DNA of 64,000 nucleotides from Protopterus annectens (GCF_019279795.1 NC_056734.1:5359869-5423868); one strand, 5' to 3'; shown: positions 1 through 12,529, numbered from the stretch's first letter. Program-made: numbers and translations. Notes: generated from the letters alone by a model not told the origin.

Positions 1-2690
1 ACGGAAAGAAGTAGTTTTATCAGCAGATGAAAGCTAGGCTTAGTAAATGAAGGAATACTGGGAGATGAGGAAAGCTATCTAACAGGATGGAAAGGGAGAT
101 AAAGAGATGCACTCATGACATTCCTCTGGGTGTGAAATTTTTAATTGGGCATGGACTTTGATATTGAAAATTTTACAAATTCAGGAAGGGCTCTTAGTTA
201 TAGCAAGTGACTGGAACATGATATTCAGCCTAACTGATTTGTCAGGAGGAGAAATAACAAAGATGGGGGAGTGCTGTAGTGGCAATGTAGAATATTAGGA
301 CTGCTTGACATAGCAATAAGTCAGTTTAGGAGCAATGTGGATTTACACACTGTAGCTCAAAGTGGAAATATTGGTCCAGGATCTGCATAACAAAGGAGCA
401 TAAAGAGGTGGTGCTGGGAGTAGAACAGGTGCAAATACTACAAAGTCAGAACATGCAAGGGTGCTACTAAAGAGGGCCAAATACTACCTAGTCAGAACAT
501 GCAAGGGTGCTACTAAAGATATTAGACAGCAAATAAGAGGGAAGTTGAGCTGCTGTTGTTTCCTCACATATATCTTGCAAAGGGCAAAAACATTTTGCCT
601 TTGAGTTAAGGAAATGGTGGAACATTTATTAGGACATATAGGGGTAGTATTCTGAAATGCATGAGAACAGTTAAGCAAGTAAAAGACAAGAATACAAATG
701 GGCACGATAAAAAAGAGCAGAAGATGAGGTGAGAGGAACAGAACTAATGGGGACAATCAGGATCCTACAGCTATGCAGGGATAGGCTAATCCAGGATAAA
801 GATTAAGGAAAACTTTGGCACATGTTGAGCCAATGGAAGACAACATATTAGTGCAAACTACTGCTGCTAAATAGCTTTATCATACAACTTTCCAGCAGTT
901 GCAGGGCTGTTAGGAGATATGCAAAAACAATAAAAAGATGATCACATTATTTGGGCATTTGAGGTGGTAGATAAGGTACTATTTTAGATGCTCAGTAGGA
1001 GATAAGTATGTTCTCTGTTTATTACAAGGATCTCCAATTGGGTGTAGAACCCGCAGATATAAAATAGAAAGCAATTAAAACATACTTGAGAGATACTCAA
1101 TTATCAGACAGGCAGAAAGTATAATTAATTAAATAAAATTTGAAGCAATTACAAATTGCAATACAAAAGCAATGGCGAGGGGGGATCTCCAGGCAATGAT
1201 AGCATCTCTGCAAAAGTTTGGAGGCTTGAAGAGAGAAATGTTTTTCAGATTTGGTTGAACACCTGTTTAAGGGATTGCCACCTTCCCTTACTAAAGTCAG
1301 GAGTAGTTGCAGTATTATCAAAAGAAGGAAGGGATCTAAAAGAACTGAGCTCTTATTGCCCCAATACAGTACTAAATCACAGCTATAAAGTCTTTATGTG
1401 TATCTTTGTAAACATCCTTGCAAACATTTTACCATCAGAAATAAATGAAGAACATTGTGTGTTTGTCAGTGAGAGCAGAATAAATAATTAAGAACCTTGT
1501 GAATTTATCAGTGAGAGTAAAATGCCTGCTATTATTAGAATTGTAATGGTAACACAAGATATGACTGAGAAGGGAAGAGAGGTGGTGTTATTACTAGATG
1601 CAGAAAACGTATTTGTCAGGGTGGCTTGGCTGTATCTCTCTCTGCTGTTTTAGAGTGAATTAATTTTACACCTGTGTTTATAGCTCTACTGCATAACATT
1701 CATGACAGAGCTGAGGCAAGGGTGAAAATAATGTGTGATTCGATAGTTTTAAGCTCACAAGAGGTACTAGCAAGATTGTACATTCTATTCACAACTTCTT
1801 GCCTTATATTTGGAAATGGTAGCTAGTTTGGCCTGGCTGTGTAGGACACAAGGTTATACATTTGGGAACTTGGATTTAAAAATTGCACAGTATACAGACG
1901 ATATACCAATGCTAATGAAACCGAAGAAAGACATGCAAAAAGTCTACAGACTGCTAAGAGAATTTGGTGATTTTTCAGGACACAACATAAATTAGGAGAA
2001 ACAAAGGTGGAAGAGATAAATATAGCTGTTAGAAATGACTAGTATCCCAGAATTCATTGATGTGGAGGGAGGGAGAGATTAAATATCTTGGTGTATGGCT
2101 ATAGGACATTTATAATGACTCATGTCACATATAATTTGATAGGTTAATGAAAAGAGTACATAGAAATTTACAAACATGGGAGCTACTTCGCTTGTATTTG
2201 GAGAAAAAGGAGCAGGTCCTACACTGGCATTTGCTTCCATGTGTAATATATCTGGGGGGATTCTCTTGGAAATTACAGTGGAGAGCAAGGTTATGAACTG
2301 GATGGCAGATTTTATATGGTTAGGAGAGAAAACTCTTATAAAATGGAAAGGGTAATATTACCAAAGAAAGAGCAGGCTTACAATTTCTGGATATAAAAAG
2401 GTACACAAGGGTAATGCAGTTGGCATACTTGGCTAAATTTCAAGCCCCAAGTATAAGGCAGTCTGTAAATAGATGGTTTTAGGAAAAAAAAAATCAGTGG
2501 TTGAGGTAAACCATTATTTATGAAGCAATATGGGGAAGAGCCGTACAAGTGATTATATCTCCTCTGTTGAATATAACGAGTGGGATTGTTAGCAAAGTGT
2601 TTCTACTGAAGTGTTATAGGAATGAAAGTTTACCCACTAGAGATAGAATGGCTGATGATAGGGAGCAGACCTCTCAACCGTACCGAATTC
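1..2690 (+). mobile_element. Old L1-clade LINE fragment (ORF2, endonuclease tail to reverse transcriptase C-terminus)
   Basis: Translated pieces match the L1 ORF2 order. Around 985-1130 there is a stretch like the L1 linker before the RT (FSVYYKDLQLG, then YLRDTQLSDRQK). At 1180-1490 comes the RT N-terminus (SPGNDSISAKVW, then ELSSYCPNTVLNHSYKVF, the usual SSYRPISLLNxDYKIF block). At 1810-1995 is GNLDLKIAQYTDDI, the L1 palm block with the YxDD position as YTDD. Further C-terminal L1-like text (LQFLDIKRY, MQLAYLAKF) runs to about 2.45 kb and weaker similarity to about 2.69 kb. It lies in several frames with stops, so the copy is long dead. Sequence at 190-260 (VIASDWN) may be the endonuclease GDFN block, which would put the element across the left edge, but that part is weak. 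L1 rather than CR1 is favoured by the GNLxxKIAxYxDD block. Confidence 0.75.
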
Positions 2691-2744
2691 CTAAGTATTT
2701 ACTGGTTTTTGAGGGCAAAATAATGGGGTGCCATGAATTCCCAC

Positions 2745-2948
2745 GTGGCCCCTTTAATTCCCATTTTTTTTTCTGTACTGCCACTTTAAATTTATGGCTG
2801 ACGTCACCACGCATCACCTACCTACAGGGCGTGTTATGTTGACATCATCTACTGACTGTTGGACTAGGTCGAATATCTATTTTGAACTATTTGGAGGGAA
2901 ACAGTTACAGCAATGGCGGCAGAAGGTCTCAGCCTCCAGGTAAGAAAC
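2745..2948 (+). promoter_or_regulatory. Possible promoter and first coding exon
   Basis: A CRE-like TGACGTCA lies at about 2799-2806. Downstream at 2913 is an ATG in a good Kozak setting (CAGCAATGGCGG) opening a short reading frame MAAEGLSLQ that ends in a consensus splice donor (CAG|GTAAGA) at about 2940. This looks like a 5' exon of a host gene or of a DNA transposon. No matching downstream exon was recognised, so it may equally be chance or a mobile-element 5' end. The gap between the L1 tail and this site has no other feature. Confidence 0.25.
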
Positions 2949-2989
2949 TCCATTTCAGAACTATAATCTGTGTTTTATTTTATCTGCTT

Positions 2990-4075
2990 AACTACTGTGT
3001 AAGATTACAATCTACAAACTTTTGTGTTATTTGTGTGCTTTAAGGAACTGCTGTATTTATGTGCTGGAGCCTGAAGCTTTGCTTAACAAACTGCTTTATT
3101 TTATTTGCATAACCAACTACAGGTGAATTCCATTCAATGCGCTATCACTGCTGGGCCAAATGTGTTTTTTGTTTATCTGATTAATGAACTACAAGCTGGG
3201 GCTGTGTCATTTTATTTGCTTAACTTGAACTGCTGTATTTTATTGTGCTTAACGAAGTTCAAACTACTGAAGTTTATTCAATGTGCTAGATCTGCTAGGC
3301 CAAATGTTAAAAGTATTTTTATATGCCTATCAAACTACAAGCTGGGACTGTGTCATTCTTTCTGCTACTTTGCTATTTTGCTTAATGAACTACTGATGTC
3401 CGTTCAATGCGCTAGCGCTGCTGGGCCAAACATTAAAGTGTTTTTATCTGTCTAACGAATTACAAGCTGCGGCTGTGTCATTTTATCTACTGCTTTGCTT
3501 AACTTGAACTGCTCAGTGTTTTTATTTGCTTAAGGAACTACTGAATTCTGTTCAATGTGCTAGCGCAGCTGGGTCAAATGTTGTGCGTTTTCTGTTCAGC
3601 TGCTTAATGAGCGAACTACAATCTGGGGTCCTGAAGCTGTGTCATTTTATCTGCTTAACTCATCAGTCTACAAGCTGCATGTGTATTTATTTTATCTGCT
3701 TACTGGACTCACTGTTTTACAAGCTATCTGCTTAACAGACTTGTCCAAGCTGGGGCTTGTGTTTTGTTTCATCTAATCTGCTTAACAGAAAGCTGTGTGT
3801 GTTTATTTATTTTATCCACTTACTGGGCTCATTGTTTGCTATTTGCTTAATGGACTTTAATGAAGTACAAGCTGGCTAGGGCTGTGCTATTTTATCTGCT
3901 TAATGGAAAGTGTGTGTGTGTGTGTGTGTGTGTGGGAGCCAGCTGTGTATTTTATCTGCTTAATTGAAAGCTGTATTGAACTCACTGTTTTTCAAGCTAT
4001 TTGTTTAATGGAGTACAAGCTGGGGGTGTGTGTATTTTATCTGCTTAACGGAAAGTGTGTGTATCTGTGTAAAAT
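2990..4075. repeat. Degenerate tandem array (about 125-150 bp units, breaking into shorter ones)
   Basis: A phrase like CAATGCGCTAGCGCTGCTGG followed by GCCAAA recurs at about 3136, 3279, 3405 and 3553, spaced 126-148 bp. Each unit also holds an ACAAGCTGGGGCTGTGTCA phrase and a TTTTATCTGCTTAA phrase. From about 3650 to 4070 the units shorten and diverge to repeats of TTTATCTGCTTAAC plus ACAAGCTGG. A (GT)n run sits inside at about 3909-3933. The reading frames seen across it carry stops at irregular places and are not a gene. Confidence 0.75.
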
Positions 4076-4091
4076 GTCCTAGTTAAGTATA

Positions 4092-4176
4092 ACTGGTGGT
4101 AGGGGTTACTCAGGCTCAAACCCTGTTCCTTAGGTACAAAGAACAAGAGCCTGAATTTCTTACCCATACCACCACT
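4092..4176. other. Long imperfect hairpin
   Basis: The left arm (4092-4117, beginning ACTGGTGGTAGGGG) and right arm (4146-4176, ending CCATACCACCACTT) are inverted repeats of about 26-30 bp with a few mismatches. The loop itself can pair further (TGTTC with GAACA). It could be a precursor-like RNA hairpin or a small foldback element. No family recognised. Confidence 0.5.
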
Positions 4177-4554
4177 TGTATTCAATGTTTGGCTTTTTGG
4201 TCTGTTCCTTTTAAAATTTGTGATTTTCTAGCAAATTAGGTTGAAGAAGTGAATTCACTAAATAATGATAACCATTTAAGTTTCAGTTGTCCAATCTTTC
4301 AGGAAACCCATGGTAATTTGGTAACACAAAACATTTTATTCTAGCAATTTTCCAAGATTACACAAGCAATGTTTAAAATGTGTCCCTGGTTATTGGGATT
4401 TTGTCCCCCTGGTCCCCCACAATAAATGTTGGCATTTTACAGATTTCCTGTGCTGCAAAGTTGAGAGTGTGAGTGTCAAGTGGCTTTTACTTGAAACTGA
4501 GAACTTCAGGGGAAGAGAAGTTTAGTGCTGCTTGTACAAAATTTGCTTGCATTG

Positions 4555-4785
4555 TTAATAGCATAATGGGTAAAGTACTTACTTTTGATGCAGAAGGCTA
4601 TGGGTTCTACTCCCACAGTATGTAGTTGGATTGCTGATACTATACTGTACTTTTAAAGGCGGTGGCCGGTGGATGCTGCAGTCCTGAGAATGTCCTCCTT
4701 TAAACGAGATACCTAGTAACTATGAACCTGATGGCTAACTACTAGTGCAATGCAAGCTTGATTGGAATTAAATCATCGTCACCCC
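4555..4785 (+). mobile_element. tRNA-derived SINE
   Basis: The first 60 bases look like a tRNA gene head: an A-box-like AGCATAATGGGTAAAGTACT followed by a B-box-like GGGTTCTACTCCC at about 4603-4615. The body then contains a GTCCTGAGAATGTCCTCCTT stretch of the kind seen in old vertebrate tRNA SINE cores. It is diverged and not a functional tRNA. The 3' end is uncertain, taken near the C-run at about 4783-4792. Confidence 0.55.
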
Positions 4786-4792
4786 CCCCCCC

Positions 4793-5814
4793 TTTTCTGA
4801 TTTTCTACATGGGGTCTGCTGTTGTCAGCTTTCAACATCTCTCTTGATTCAATGCAGTTGATTTTAATTTTGTAAAAGACAACTGTATATTAGTTTTATA
4901 CAAGTTCAAAGTTTGATACACTTTCAAATGATTATTTTGGGTGTATTTTGTTTAATATTTTGTCTGTTCAATTTGTTTGAATGATGGTATTCCACAATTC
5001 CACTGGTGTGGGTGGGCTTACACATAATTATGCATGTAAACTTTTACTGTCCCTGCTATGAATAAGCAATATAGCATTTAAAATATTTTAAATTGACCGT
5101 TTCTCTCCAGTAGAACAGTACCTTACTGTACAGTGGTGGTTTCACTTTCAAAAAACTTTTGTTCCACCCTTGCTGCAGTCACCAATTCACTGATGTCATC
5201 AAGGCCACTGAGTACAGGTAGTTTTCTGGCCATTCCCTTTCCCAAACTGACATAACCACTACCATCCTAAAAACCCACCCATGCTGTGATGTCACAGCTT
5301 CCTGATCCTTCCCCTACTCATACAGAAAGTAAAGGCTAGAACAAGGAAACAGTACACGAGTCAAATCTCCTGCTATGAGCTGTCAATCAGAGCAGGTAAC
5401 AGCTTAAATTATGCTTAGCAGTTTGACAGCTAGAAGTTTAGGTGTGAAGGGGGATGGGAGGTGAATCAAAGAAGTACAATTCAGGCTTCACAAAAGACTG
5501 CAGTTTAGCCATTCTAAAATGAAGCAGCAGTAAAAAGCACTTTGTAATACTGTTGTATGGCATTTGCACTGTTTGTGTTTGAAGTAGTCATTGAATGGCA
5601 TGAAATGTTACTTAAAACTGACTGAAAGACAGCAGTATATGCATGTAAAATCAATGCAGTGACAGGAGCTTTAGGAAGAAAGAAGCCTGCGTGACGTAAT
5701 TTTTTTACAGACAAGCACTGCATTGTGGGATACCTAGAGGCAGGCTAAACAATCAGAATTGTGTGTAAGAATAGTTGTCAGGCTGACATTTGATATACAC
5801 ATTTTTCTAGCAAT
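4793..5814. other. Unannotated non-coding stretch
   Basis: No gene, RNA or recognised element seen. Reading frames here are short and show no family motifs. Confidence 0.5.
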
Positions 5815-6480
5815 CAGAAAATTCCATGCTAAACTCTGTGCTCTCTACCAGGTGAGACCTTTCCTAACCCAGCAAGACAGACTAGCCACAGCTAAATCTC
5901 AACTTCTATTTACCTTTCTCAACTGATCACACATTTTTATAAACTTGTGCAAGGCCGACCTTAATAACCTAGAATCCTGCTATAATAAAATAGCAAAGTT
6001 TGCCAGCAACCATCCCCACAAATCTCATCACTGTTCTGCTCTTCAACAACCGAACTGGCTTGAACAACCCAACAAGTTAACATTAAACTAACTGACTTTC
6101 ACACACCAAATCATTCACAACCCCAGTCACTGTCCTGCACTTTCCACCCTGGTCCAACCACATATCAATACCAGATCCCTTAGATCTTTGGACAGGCTAC
6201 TGCTAAAAATTACCAAGTCTCACAACTACCATGGCGACTCCCTCTATTCTACTAAAATAGCCAAGACCTGGAATGCTGTCCCTCAACACATACAAAACTC
6301 CCCAACTATTCTTCCTTTAAAACAATAACTAAATGTTATCTCAAATCCACCTGGCTCTGGCTCTGCCCCTGTAGTTCTCCTGGATAATTGTTTTCCTCTG
6401 ATCCAGTACCTTCACAACTTCCTCTCCATATGAGTTATAAACTTTGGCACAAGCCCTGTTAGACTTTTAACTACTACAAC
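5815..6480 (+). mobile_element. L2/Rex1-like LINE 3' end (ORF2 C-terminus and 3' UTR)
   Basis: Plus-strand translation reads YQVRPFLTQQDRLATAKSQL, then NSHIFINLCKADLNNLES with stops, FASNHPHKSHHC, and later TWNAVPQHIQNSPTI. The same order (RIKPFLTPAARSTIAHSHL, FTNLSKNNLKLANSYNHIA, SHHCQNLKQLGWL) occurs on the minus strand at 37.9-38.15 kb, so both are copies of one family. The copy is 5'-truncated to the C-terminal end of ORF2 and has in-frame stops. Confidence 0.7.
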
Positions 6481-7195
6481 GATCAATGCATTTTTGTATT
6501 GTGCTATGACTTATGTCACTATGTAATGTTTCTTTGTTATTCAGTTTTGTTAATTATATGTTTCTTGATTTTGTTTTTGGTCTCTGTTAGTATTCAAATA
6601 CTCAGTTTTCTACAATTCTGTACATAATATGCTCTATGATTACCTTAGTATACTTAATACTACTAATGTAGACATTTTAGATCTTACTAATTTGCATTAT
6701 TATCATTACTACTGCTTGTGGAGCTTTTCTCCCTGGGTCTCCACTGAACATGGGCTGCACATTTGTTCTCCTTTATCTATATGCTGAACAGCTGACAAAT
6801 TACTTCCTGATTTTGAGTCATGTGCCCCAACTTATTATTATGCAATTGTGGGGTCATCAAGTTCTTAGTAGTCCACAGCAGAGTTCAAAGTAGAATGCAA
6901 TATGATCTGTTGGTCACCCATTCAATCAGAAGATACATGCAGTTATATTCAAGCAAAAATGGCAACAGGAGCAAAATGAAACGGGATGCACTTCCTAATA
7001 AAGCGTATAGGACTTGAAATGCAAAGCAGTAGCACAGTACCATAAACTGTAGTTTAACATGAGATGATCATTTTAGGAAGAATTCTACGGCCATGTGAAT
7101 CACCTCAATGATAGCCAGATATAGGGCATGTTATACACAGAATATATTAATTCTAGATTGAAGACTGTTGGAAAAATCTGAGTATCTGTAAAAAT
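6481..7195. other. Unannotated AT-rich stretch
   Basis: No gene or named element seen. It may contain the 3' UTR remainder of the preceding LINE. Confidence 0.4.
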
Positions 7196-7199
7196 GAAG

Positions 7200-7920
7200 A
7201 TGTAAAGAAAAGGATGAGAATGATGAACAATGTTTAAGATGCAATGAAGATAATTAAGACATGCTGGAGATCATAATGATGAAGATGCCAATGATGGCGA
7301 AGACAACAAAAGTGTGATGAAGACAACTATGAAGATGTAATGATGAAGATGCAATGTTGCAGCAACGATGACTATGAAGATGTGATAGACATGATAATGA
7401 AGGTGCAATTATAATAACGAGGATGAAGAAGATACAAAATAGATGATGAATATAAAAATGAAAGTTCAAAGAGGATTGTGGTGACAAAGATGATAAAAGA
7501 ACAGCTACGCATATAATGCTGACGAATATGTGATGAAGAAGACAATGCTGATGTCAATGATAAATATGCAATTAAGATAAAAATGTGATAATGTTATAAT
7601 TCAGAAACTGATGTGATATGCATTCCAATTATTCTTAATATTCATTTGCTATAGTATTGTACGTGAATGCATTTTATATATGTTGATCTTTTTGTAACTT
7701 GTCTCTATTTGGGCTGAGCCTGAACATGGTTCTTCGATTCAATGCTCGATCCCAGTTAACAAATTCATAAAAATAAATGATAATGAAGATACAATAAAGA
7801 TTATGTAAAGAAGAGGTAGATGCAATAATTATGAAGATTAAGAGGAAATGAAAATGATGGTGATGATGAACATTTAACAATTATAATGAAGAGACAGTGA
7901 CAATGTTGAAGACTCAAATG
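7200..7920. repeat. GAT/GAA-rich degenerate trinucleotide array
   Basis: The plus strand is dominated by GATGAAGATG-type words (for example around 7262-7400 and 7780-7880), interrupted by about 200 bp of ordinary sequence near 7600-7770. The minus-strand frames full of Ser, His and Ile are by-products of this repeat. Confidence 0.75.
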
Positions 7921-10900
7921 ACATCATTGTCATAACCATCTTCACTGAAATAATATTATGTTCATCTTCATGGCATGATCATTATCGCCCCCTTTTCCTT
8001 CATCTTTATCATATTTATCACATCAATGCATCTGCAACATCAATATCTTCTGTATCGCCTCTCCAGTGTCTTCATTTTTATTGCATGTACATAATCCTTC
8101 TTATTGCTTCATTTTCATAGATTATTCCAGAAGCTTTCATTTCAGCCCTAATCTACTCAATACATAGCACACACAAATGCACTTTACTGTGGCACATTCG
8201 TTGTGCTTACTCATATACTTTTAGTTTTCTAAAACTGATCACTTGTGGTAGATATGGAGGGTTGCAATTGTATCTCTGATTGTAACCTGCTTTTTGTGTG
8301 CTTAGGACATGGATGGCAAGAAGATTGTCATGAAAGTGAAGGAAAGGATTAAGGATCCAGTCTTAACCAGCATCTCTAAAACATATATATTGATATTCCT
8401 TAGCTATGACATCCATCAACAGTTTTTAGTTGAGTAAGTAAGATTATCTGAGCTGTAATTTCTTAATGCAACATGTATCAAGTGGCAGGATATTTTACAT
8501 AAGTGAAATCTAGGGACTGATTTCATGTTAGAGACGTGTTGGAACACAGTGATTAAGGACTGTTTAAGTGCGTTTATTAATTTGTCATGAATAATTATAT
8601 CAAAATCAAAGATCTTGTCTGTTGAAAAGCCTGCACAGTATTCTAGGAGGATTCCTCTGTAGTCTGCATCTGTGGTATAGAGGGGAAAAGGCACTAACTA
8701 TGGCCAAGGTGACCAAAGTTCAAATTAGCAGCTTGGATACTTCCATCTTTGGAAGGAGGGTGTATTTGCTCAGACCCACCTCTGTAGTTAATCTGTGGTG
8801 GAAGCCAGGAATATGTGAGTGGTATGGTCTACAAAGGGCATGGGGTTTGGCTCAGTCACAAGTGGAGGAATGGAAGATACATCACTAGCCTACTGCATAC
8901 AATCCTTTTGTAAAGCACAAGCATGCACAGAATGGACAGACTAGGCCTTCTGGAGAAAACACACCCTTATCAGTAGTATGATACTGTCCCAGGATGTCTT
9001 GATCTCCTTACTGGCCCCAAACATTGGTTTGAGTTAGTCCCAGGGTGAGCAAGTTGGGTTTTGTAGATGGGGTGGAAGAAATGCCCTGGGAGCAGTTGGG
9101 GGTCAGCTGTGGAGAAGTAAAATAAATAAGTAAATAATTTCTCTATATCAAGTAACCTTCATAAAAAGATTGTCCATTTTAATAATAGTGTTAAAGGATG
9201 TAATGATTTGAATCAGATTTTTATCAGTGATTAATTTGTTTAAAGGATTTAATGATTTGAATGAAATGTATCAGTTATGAATTCTGCTAAGACTACTTAT
9301 CCCCCCCCCCCCAATAAAAAAAAGTACATAACATTAGGATCAAAGTGACACGCAGTCTATGGCGCACTCAGGTCTATTAAAGTACTACACAGTATATGGG
9401 CAATGTAGCCAGATAAGGAAGCCCAGTATGTAGACTGTGAATACAGCCAGGTATGGTGGAGTCACCCTGTATTTTAGGGGTAAATTGTGTGCAATGTTAG
9501 TTCTACTGGGGTGCAGTCACTGTTTTAACTAAAAGAGAGGGAGACCAAATCCTGTACTTGTATATCACGGGCACCTACATGCACACAAAATTATTTGCTA
9601 CTGTACACAGCTTCATGTTCATATTGTTGTCAAGCTTATGACTGACTGGTCTTCAAGAAGCCTGACTGCTGCAACCTCACATAGGTATTTTGTACACCCA
9701 TTACACAAATCAGAATTATTCTGAAAGAAGTTAAAGACAGACTTCTAGCTGTAAAGTGAAGATTATTATACAATCTTGGACAGTGTCATGTAACACATCT
9801 GTTACTTTTCCTGTATTACTGGCATACTTTTAGTATTAGTTTCTCTGATCTGGTCTACGTTCCCTCAGTGGTACATTTCAGGTGTAGACTTAACAGAACA
9901 TACTTCTTAGTAACCTATAGGAAATAATATATAATGACAGTTCTTGAAGCTGTTCAAGTGTTCCATCCCTATGACTCTTTCAGTAAGGAATCATACTTTT
10001 TCAGATAGATCATTTGAGACATTCTATTCACTAATGGGTTGATCAGGGAATAAAGTGAAGCAATGATCTTCCTGGAGTATATAGACATTCTCTTTAGAAC
10101 TATATGGGGTACAGGATATAGGTTTCCAAGTTGAGAATGTGCACAGTGATCGATGCTTAAATTGTTGCCTACTGCTCTCTGTAGATATTTTTCAGATGCC
10201 AACCGCTCCTCTTCCCATTTACAGGGTCTATTGAATCTACCTTAGCCTCTCCCAGCGTCTAACCAACTTTCCTCCAGGTCACTGAGGAGATGGAGGATGC
10301 TGGTAGGCCATCATATTGCTGCCATGGGACATATTTGTGAACCCCTAATCTTTTCACGCACACACTTGTATATCTGAGGGTGGATGTGCAGTAAACACAT
10401 GTTGATGTATTGACACTGCTTTATGGTGACTTAACCAATGTACCCTACCTTATAATCATACCCCCTGCTCATTTCTAGCCTCCACCAGATATTGACCTCG
10501 AGGTGTGTCCAAATGCATGCCTCCTCCCACGCTGGTAATGCCAATATTTCCCTGCCAGTGCTTCAAGTGCACAAGCCATTAACTGAACTCAGTTGACTAG
10601 GGGCAGAATCAGGGCTTTACTCCCTTCTATCATGGTGCTGGTACTGTTGCTCTCAGGTAGTTAAGGATGATGTTTTTTTTTTTTTTTTTTTTTTTTTATG
10701 CTCTGATGAGTTAGTTTGCAATACTAATGCACTTCCTTTTTATTAAGTCTCACAATATTTACATTAATAACTTTAAAGAAGCTATGAGGCAGAAGTTCAT
10801 TGGCATTGTGGGCCGTACCTTTTGCACAACTGCACAGGAATGGGTAGTGCAGTTTCTACAGGTTCCAAGCTGCTTTTAGTCTCCATTCCCATTTTGTACA

Positions 10901-12340
10901 GAAGTCCTTATGTACACCTTATTAGAGATTTGCATTCCTATGATTGTCTCCAATGGCTGTTAAAGTACACATTCCGACTGGCTGAAGTAGTAGAAGCATA
11001 CATTTTGTTTCCCTGTGAATACGATGTACTATCAGCAGCAGAAACAATTTACAGATGCAGCTTTCACTGCAAAGATGAGTGCCTATATATGTGTACATAT
11101 TACTCTGATGCTGCATTAGTGCCTGTATACAAGTATTTTGTATATATGAACTACTGAGCTGGAAGACGTGTGTGCAGGTAGCACTGCCTTTGTATCAGTG
11201 TTTGTGCCTTGGGATACCAGTGTTGTGGCTCATCTCCAATTAGGACATGGCATATGAACATTATGTCAGAGTTTCGGAAGATCCGTACAGTACTGCTGTC
11301 TCTGAAATGCACTGATCTCTTTCTCACTCCATTATTTATGAAATATAAATTTTATATATCTAGAGAGAGAGAGACAGACAGAGTGCATTTGCAAATAGCG
11401 TCTGGAAGTTTGATACCCTGCTGACTATGAAATCACATGTAGACATTTCCAAGACTCATAATTTCTTTGCACTGCACGTCACATCGATGAATCCTGCCTA
11501 TTCTCCTTGATCTTCTGCGATATATCATAATTACATAGAGTTTCACTCAATGTTCTCTTTCTGAGCTGCAAAAGAAAGGATAGAAATTCCAAGCAAAAAG
11601 GAAATAGTATGCTTTACACCAGAGACATATCTGCCATAGTTATAACTTCTTACCATATTTATTTATTTATTTAAATTTACAGAACTTACGTATGCTTTAA
11701 TTGCTATTAATTAATGATTTCATTTTTTTTAATAATCCCCCAAGATAAAGAAAGGCATGCTTGTCTAGCAAATGCGTAATTTAATGTTCTTCATTAAACT
11801 TCTTTTACTGCTAAGATAAAAGGAAAAAGCAGGCACTTTTCAAGAGATAATTTGCATTAGACCTAAAGGTTCTGTTGAGTTACATTAGTTCACAACACAA
11901 TTTTGAATTTATAAAGTTGAAGCATGGGTTCAGCGGGGGGGGCGGGGGGGGTTGAGAAAGGAAGAAACGATTTCACAAAACAAAATATAATTAAAAAAAA
12001 CAGGATGAGCTACTTCAAAGGCCGGCAAAGGAGAGAATGCATGCGCATACACCTTTCTAACAACTGAAAGAATACAAGCATGTCTGGCAACATTTGCATT
12101 ACACTCAAAACTGTTCTAGAAACATTTTGAATGCAATTCTAAGAGTTCTAGCTTCAACATAAAGAACTTTTATTTTCTTTTACCTTTTTCATCATTCAAC
12201 AGTGTTTGGCGCTCACATAAAAACCCAACAGGAGTTCTTGAATTTACAAGAAAGCAAAGATGACTTGAGGTTAACTACCACAAGAAGATAATGTGCAATT
12301 TGAATACTATTCTGTAAACCAGGAAAAATACAGTACCAAT
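7921..12340. other. Long stretch without a recognisable gene
   Basis: Holds only simple features: a diverged two-unit duplication at about 9190-9285 (both units share TTAAAGGAT and TAATGATTTGAAT), a C-run at 9301-9312, a T-run at about 10673-10697, a GA-rich run at about 11361-11380 and a G-run cluster at about 11934-11950. None of the short reading frames shows a family motif. Confidence 0.5.
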
Positions 12341-12341
12341 A

Positions 12342-12529
12342 ACCAAAAGAAAGTGGTAAGGGCACACAGTGACAAAAAGGCAGCATGTAGAGAAGTAAAA
12401 AAGTGATTCACTTTGAAGACGTCCTGCACTGGAGCAGGACAAAAGCGCTTGTGTTTATTGGGGATGAAAGACTTACTTCTTTACTTGCTGCCTTTTTGTC
12501 ACTGTGTGCCCTAACCATTTTCTTTTGGT
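12342..12529. mobile_element. Foldback element, possible miniature Penelope terminus
   Basis: Two inverted arms of about 56 bp (12342-12397 and 12474-12529) match with only a few mismatches. The outer ends are ACCAAAAGAAA and TTTTCTTTTGGT, and the arms share GGGCACACAGTGACAAAAAG. The roughly 75-bp centre contains a perfect 7-bp stem-loop (GTCCTGC/GCAGGAC, 12421-12440) and a TGTTTATTG like the tail of the Penelope element further right. It may be an inverted-terminal remnant of another Penelope family, or a MITE. Confidence 0.55.

Noticed and set aside
7254-7880. Minus-strand Ser/His/Ile-rich frames
   Set aside because: Translation of the GAT-rich trinucleotide array, not a gene.
8300-8445. 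Exon-like block starting MDGKKIVMKVKERIKDPV after a TTTTTGTGTGCTTAG acceptor
   Set aside because: It ends in a stop without a usable donor, and no family or neighbouring exon was recognised.
9969-10202. Minus-strand frame with a stretch (YSRKIIASLYSLINPLVN) a little like the end of an olfactory receptor
   Set aside because: Only about 20 residues look similar, the NPxxY motif is not matched, and no upstream receptor helices are found on that strand.
10822-11157. 111-residue plus-strand frame rich in Cys and Tyr
   Set aside because: No recognisable domain, no splice or promoter context, and an overlapping opposite frame of similar length; most likely chance.
12342-12529. Hammerhead ribozyme in the foldback element
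   Set aside because: Neither CTGATGA nor a correctly spaced GAAA box is present.
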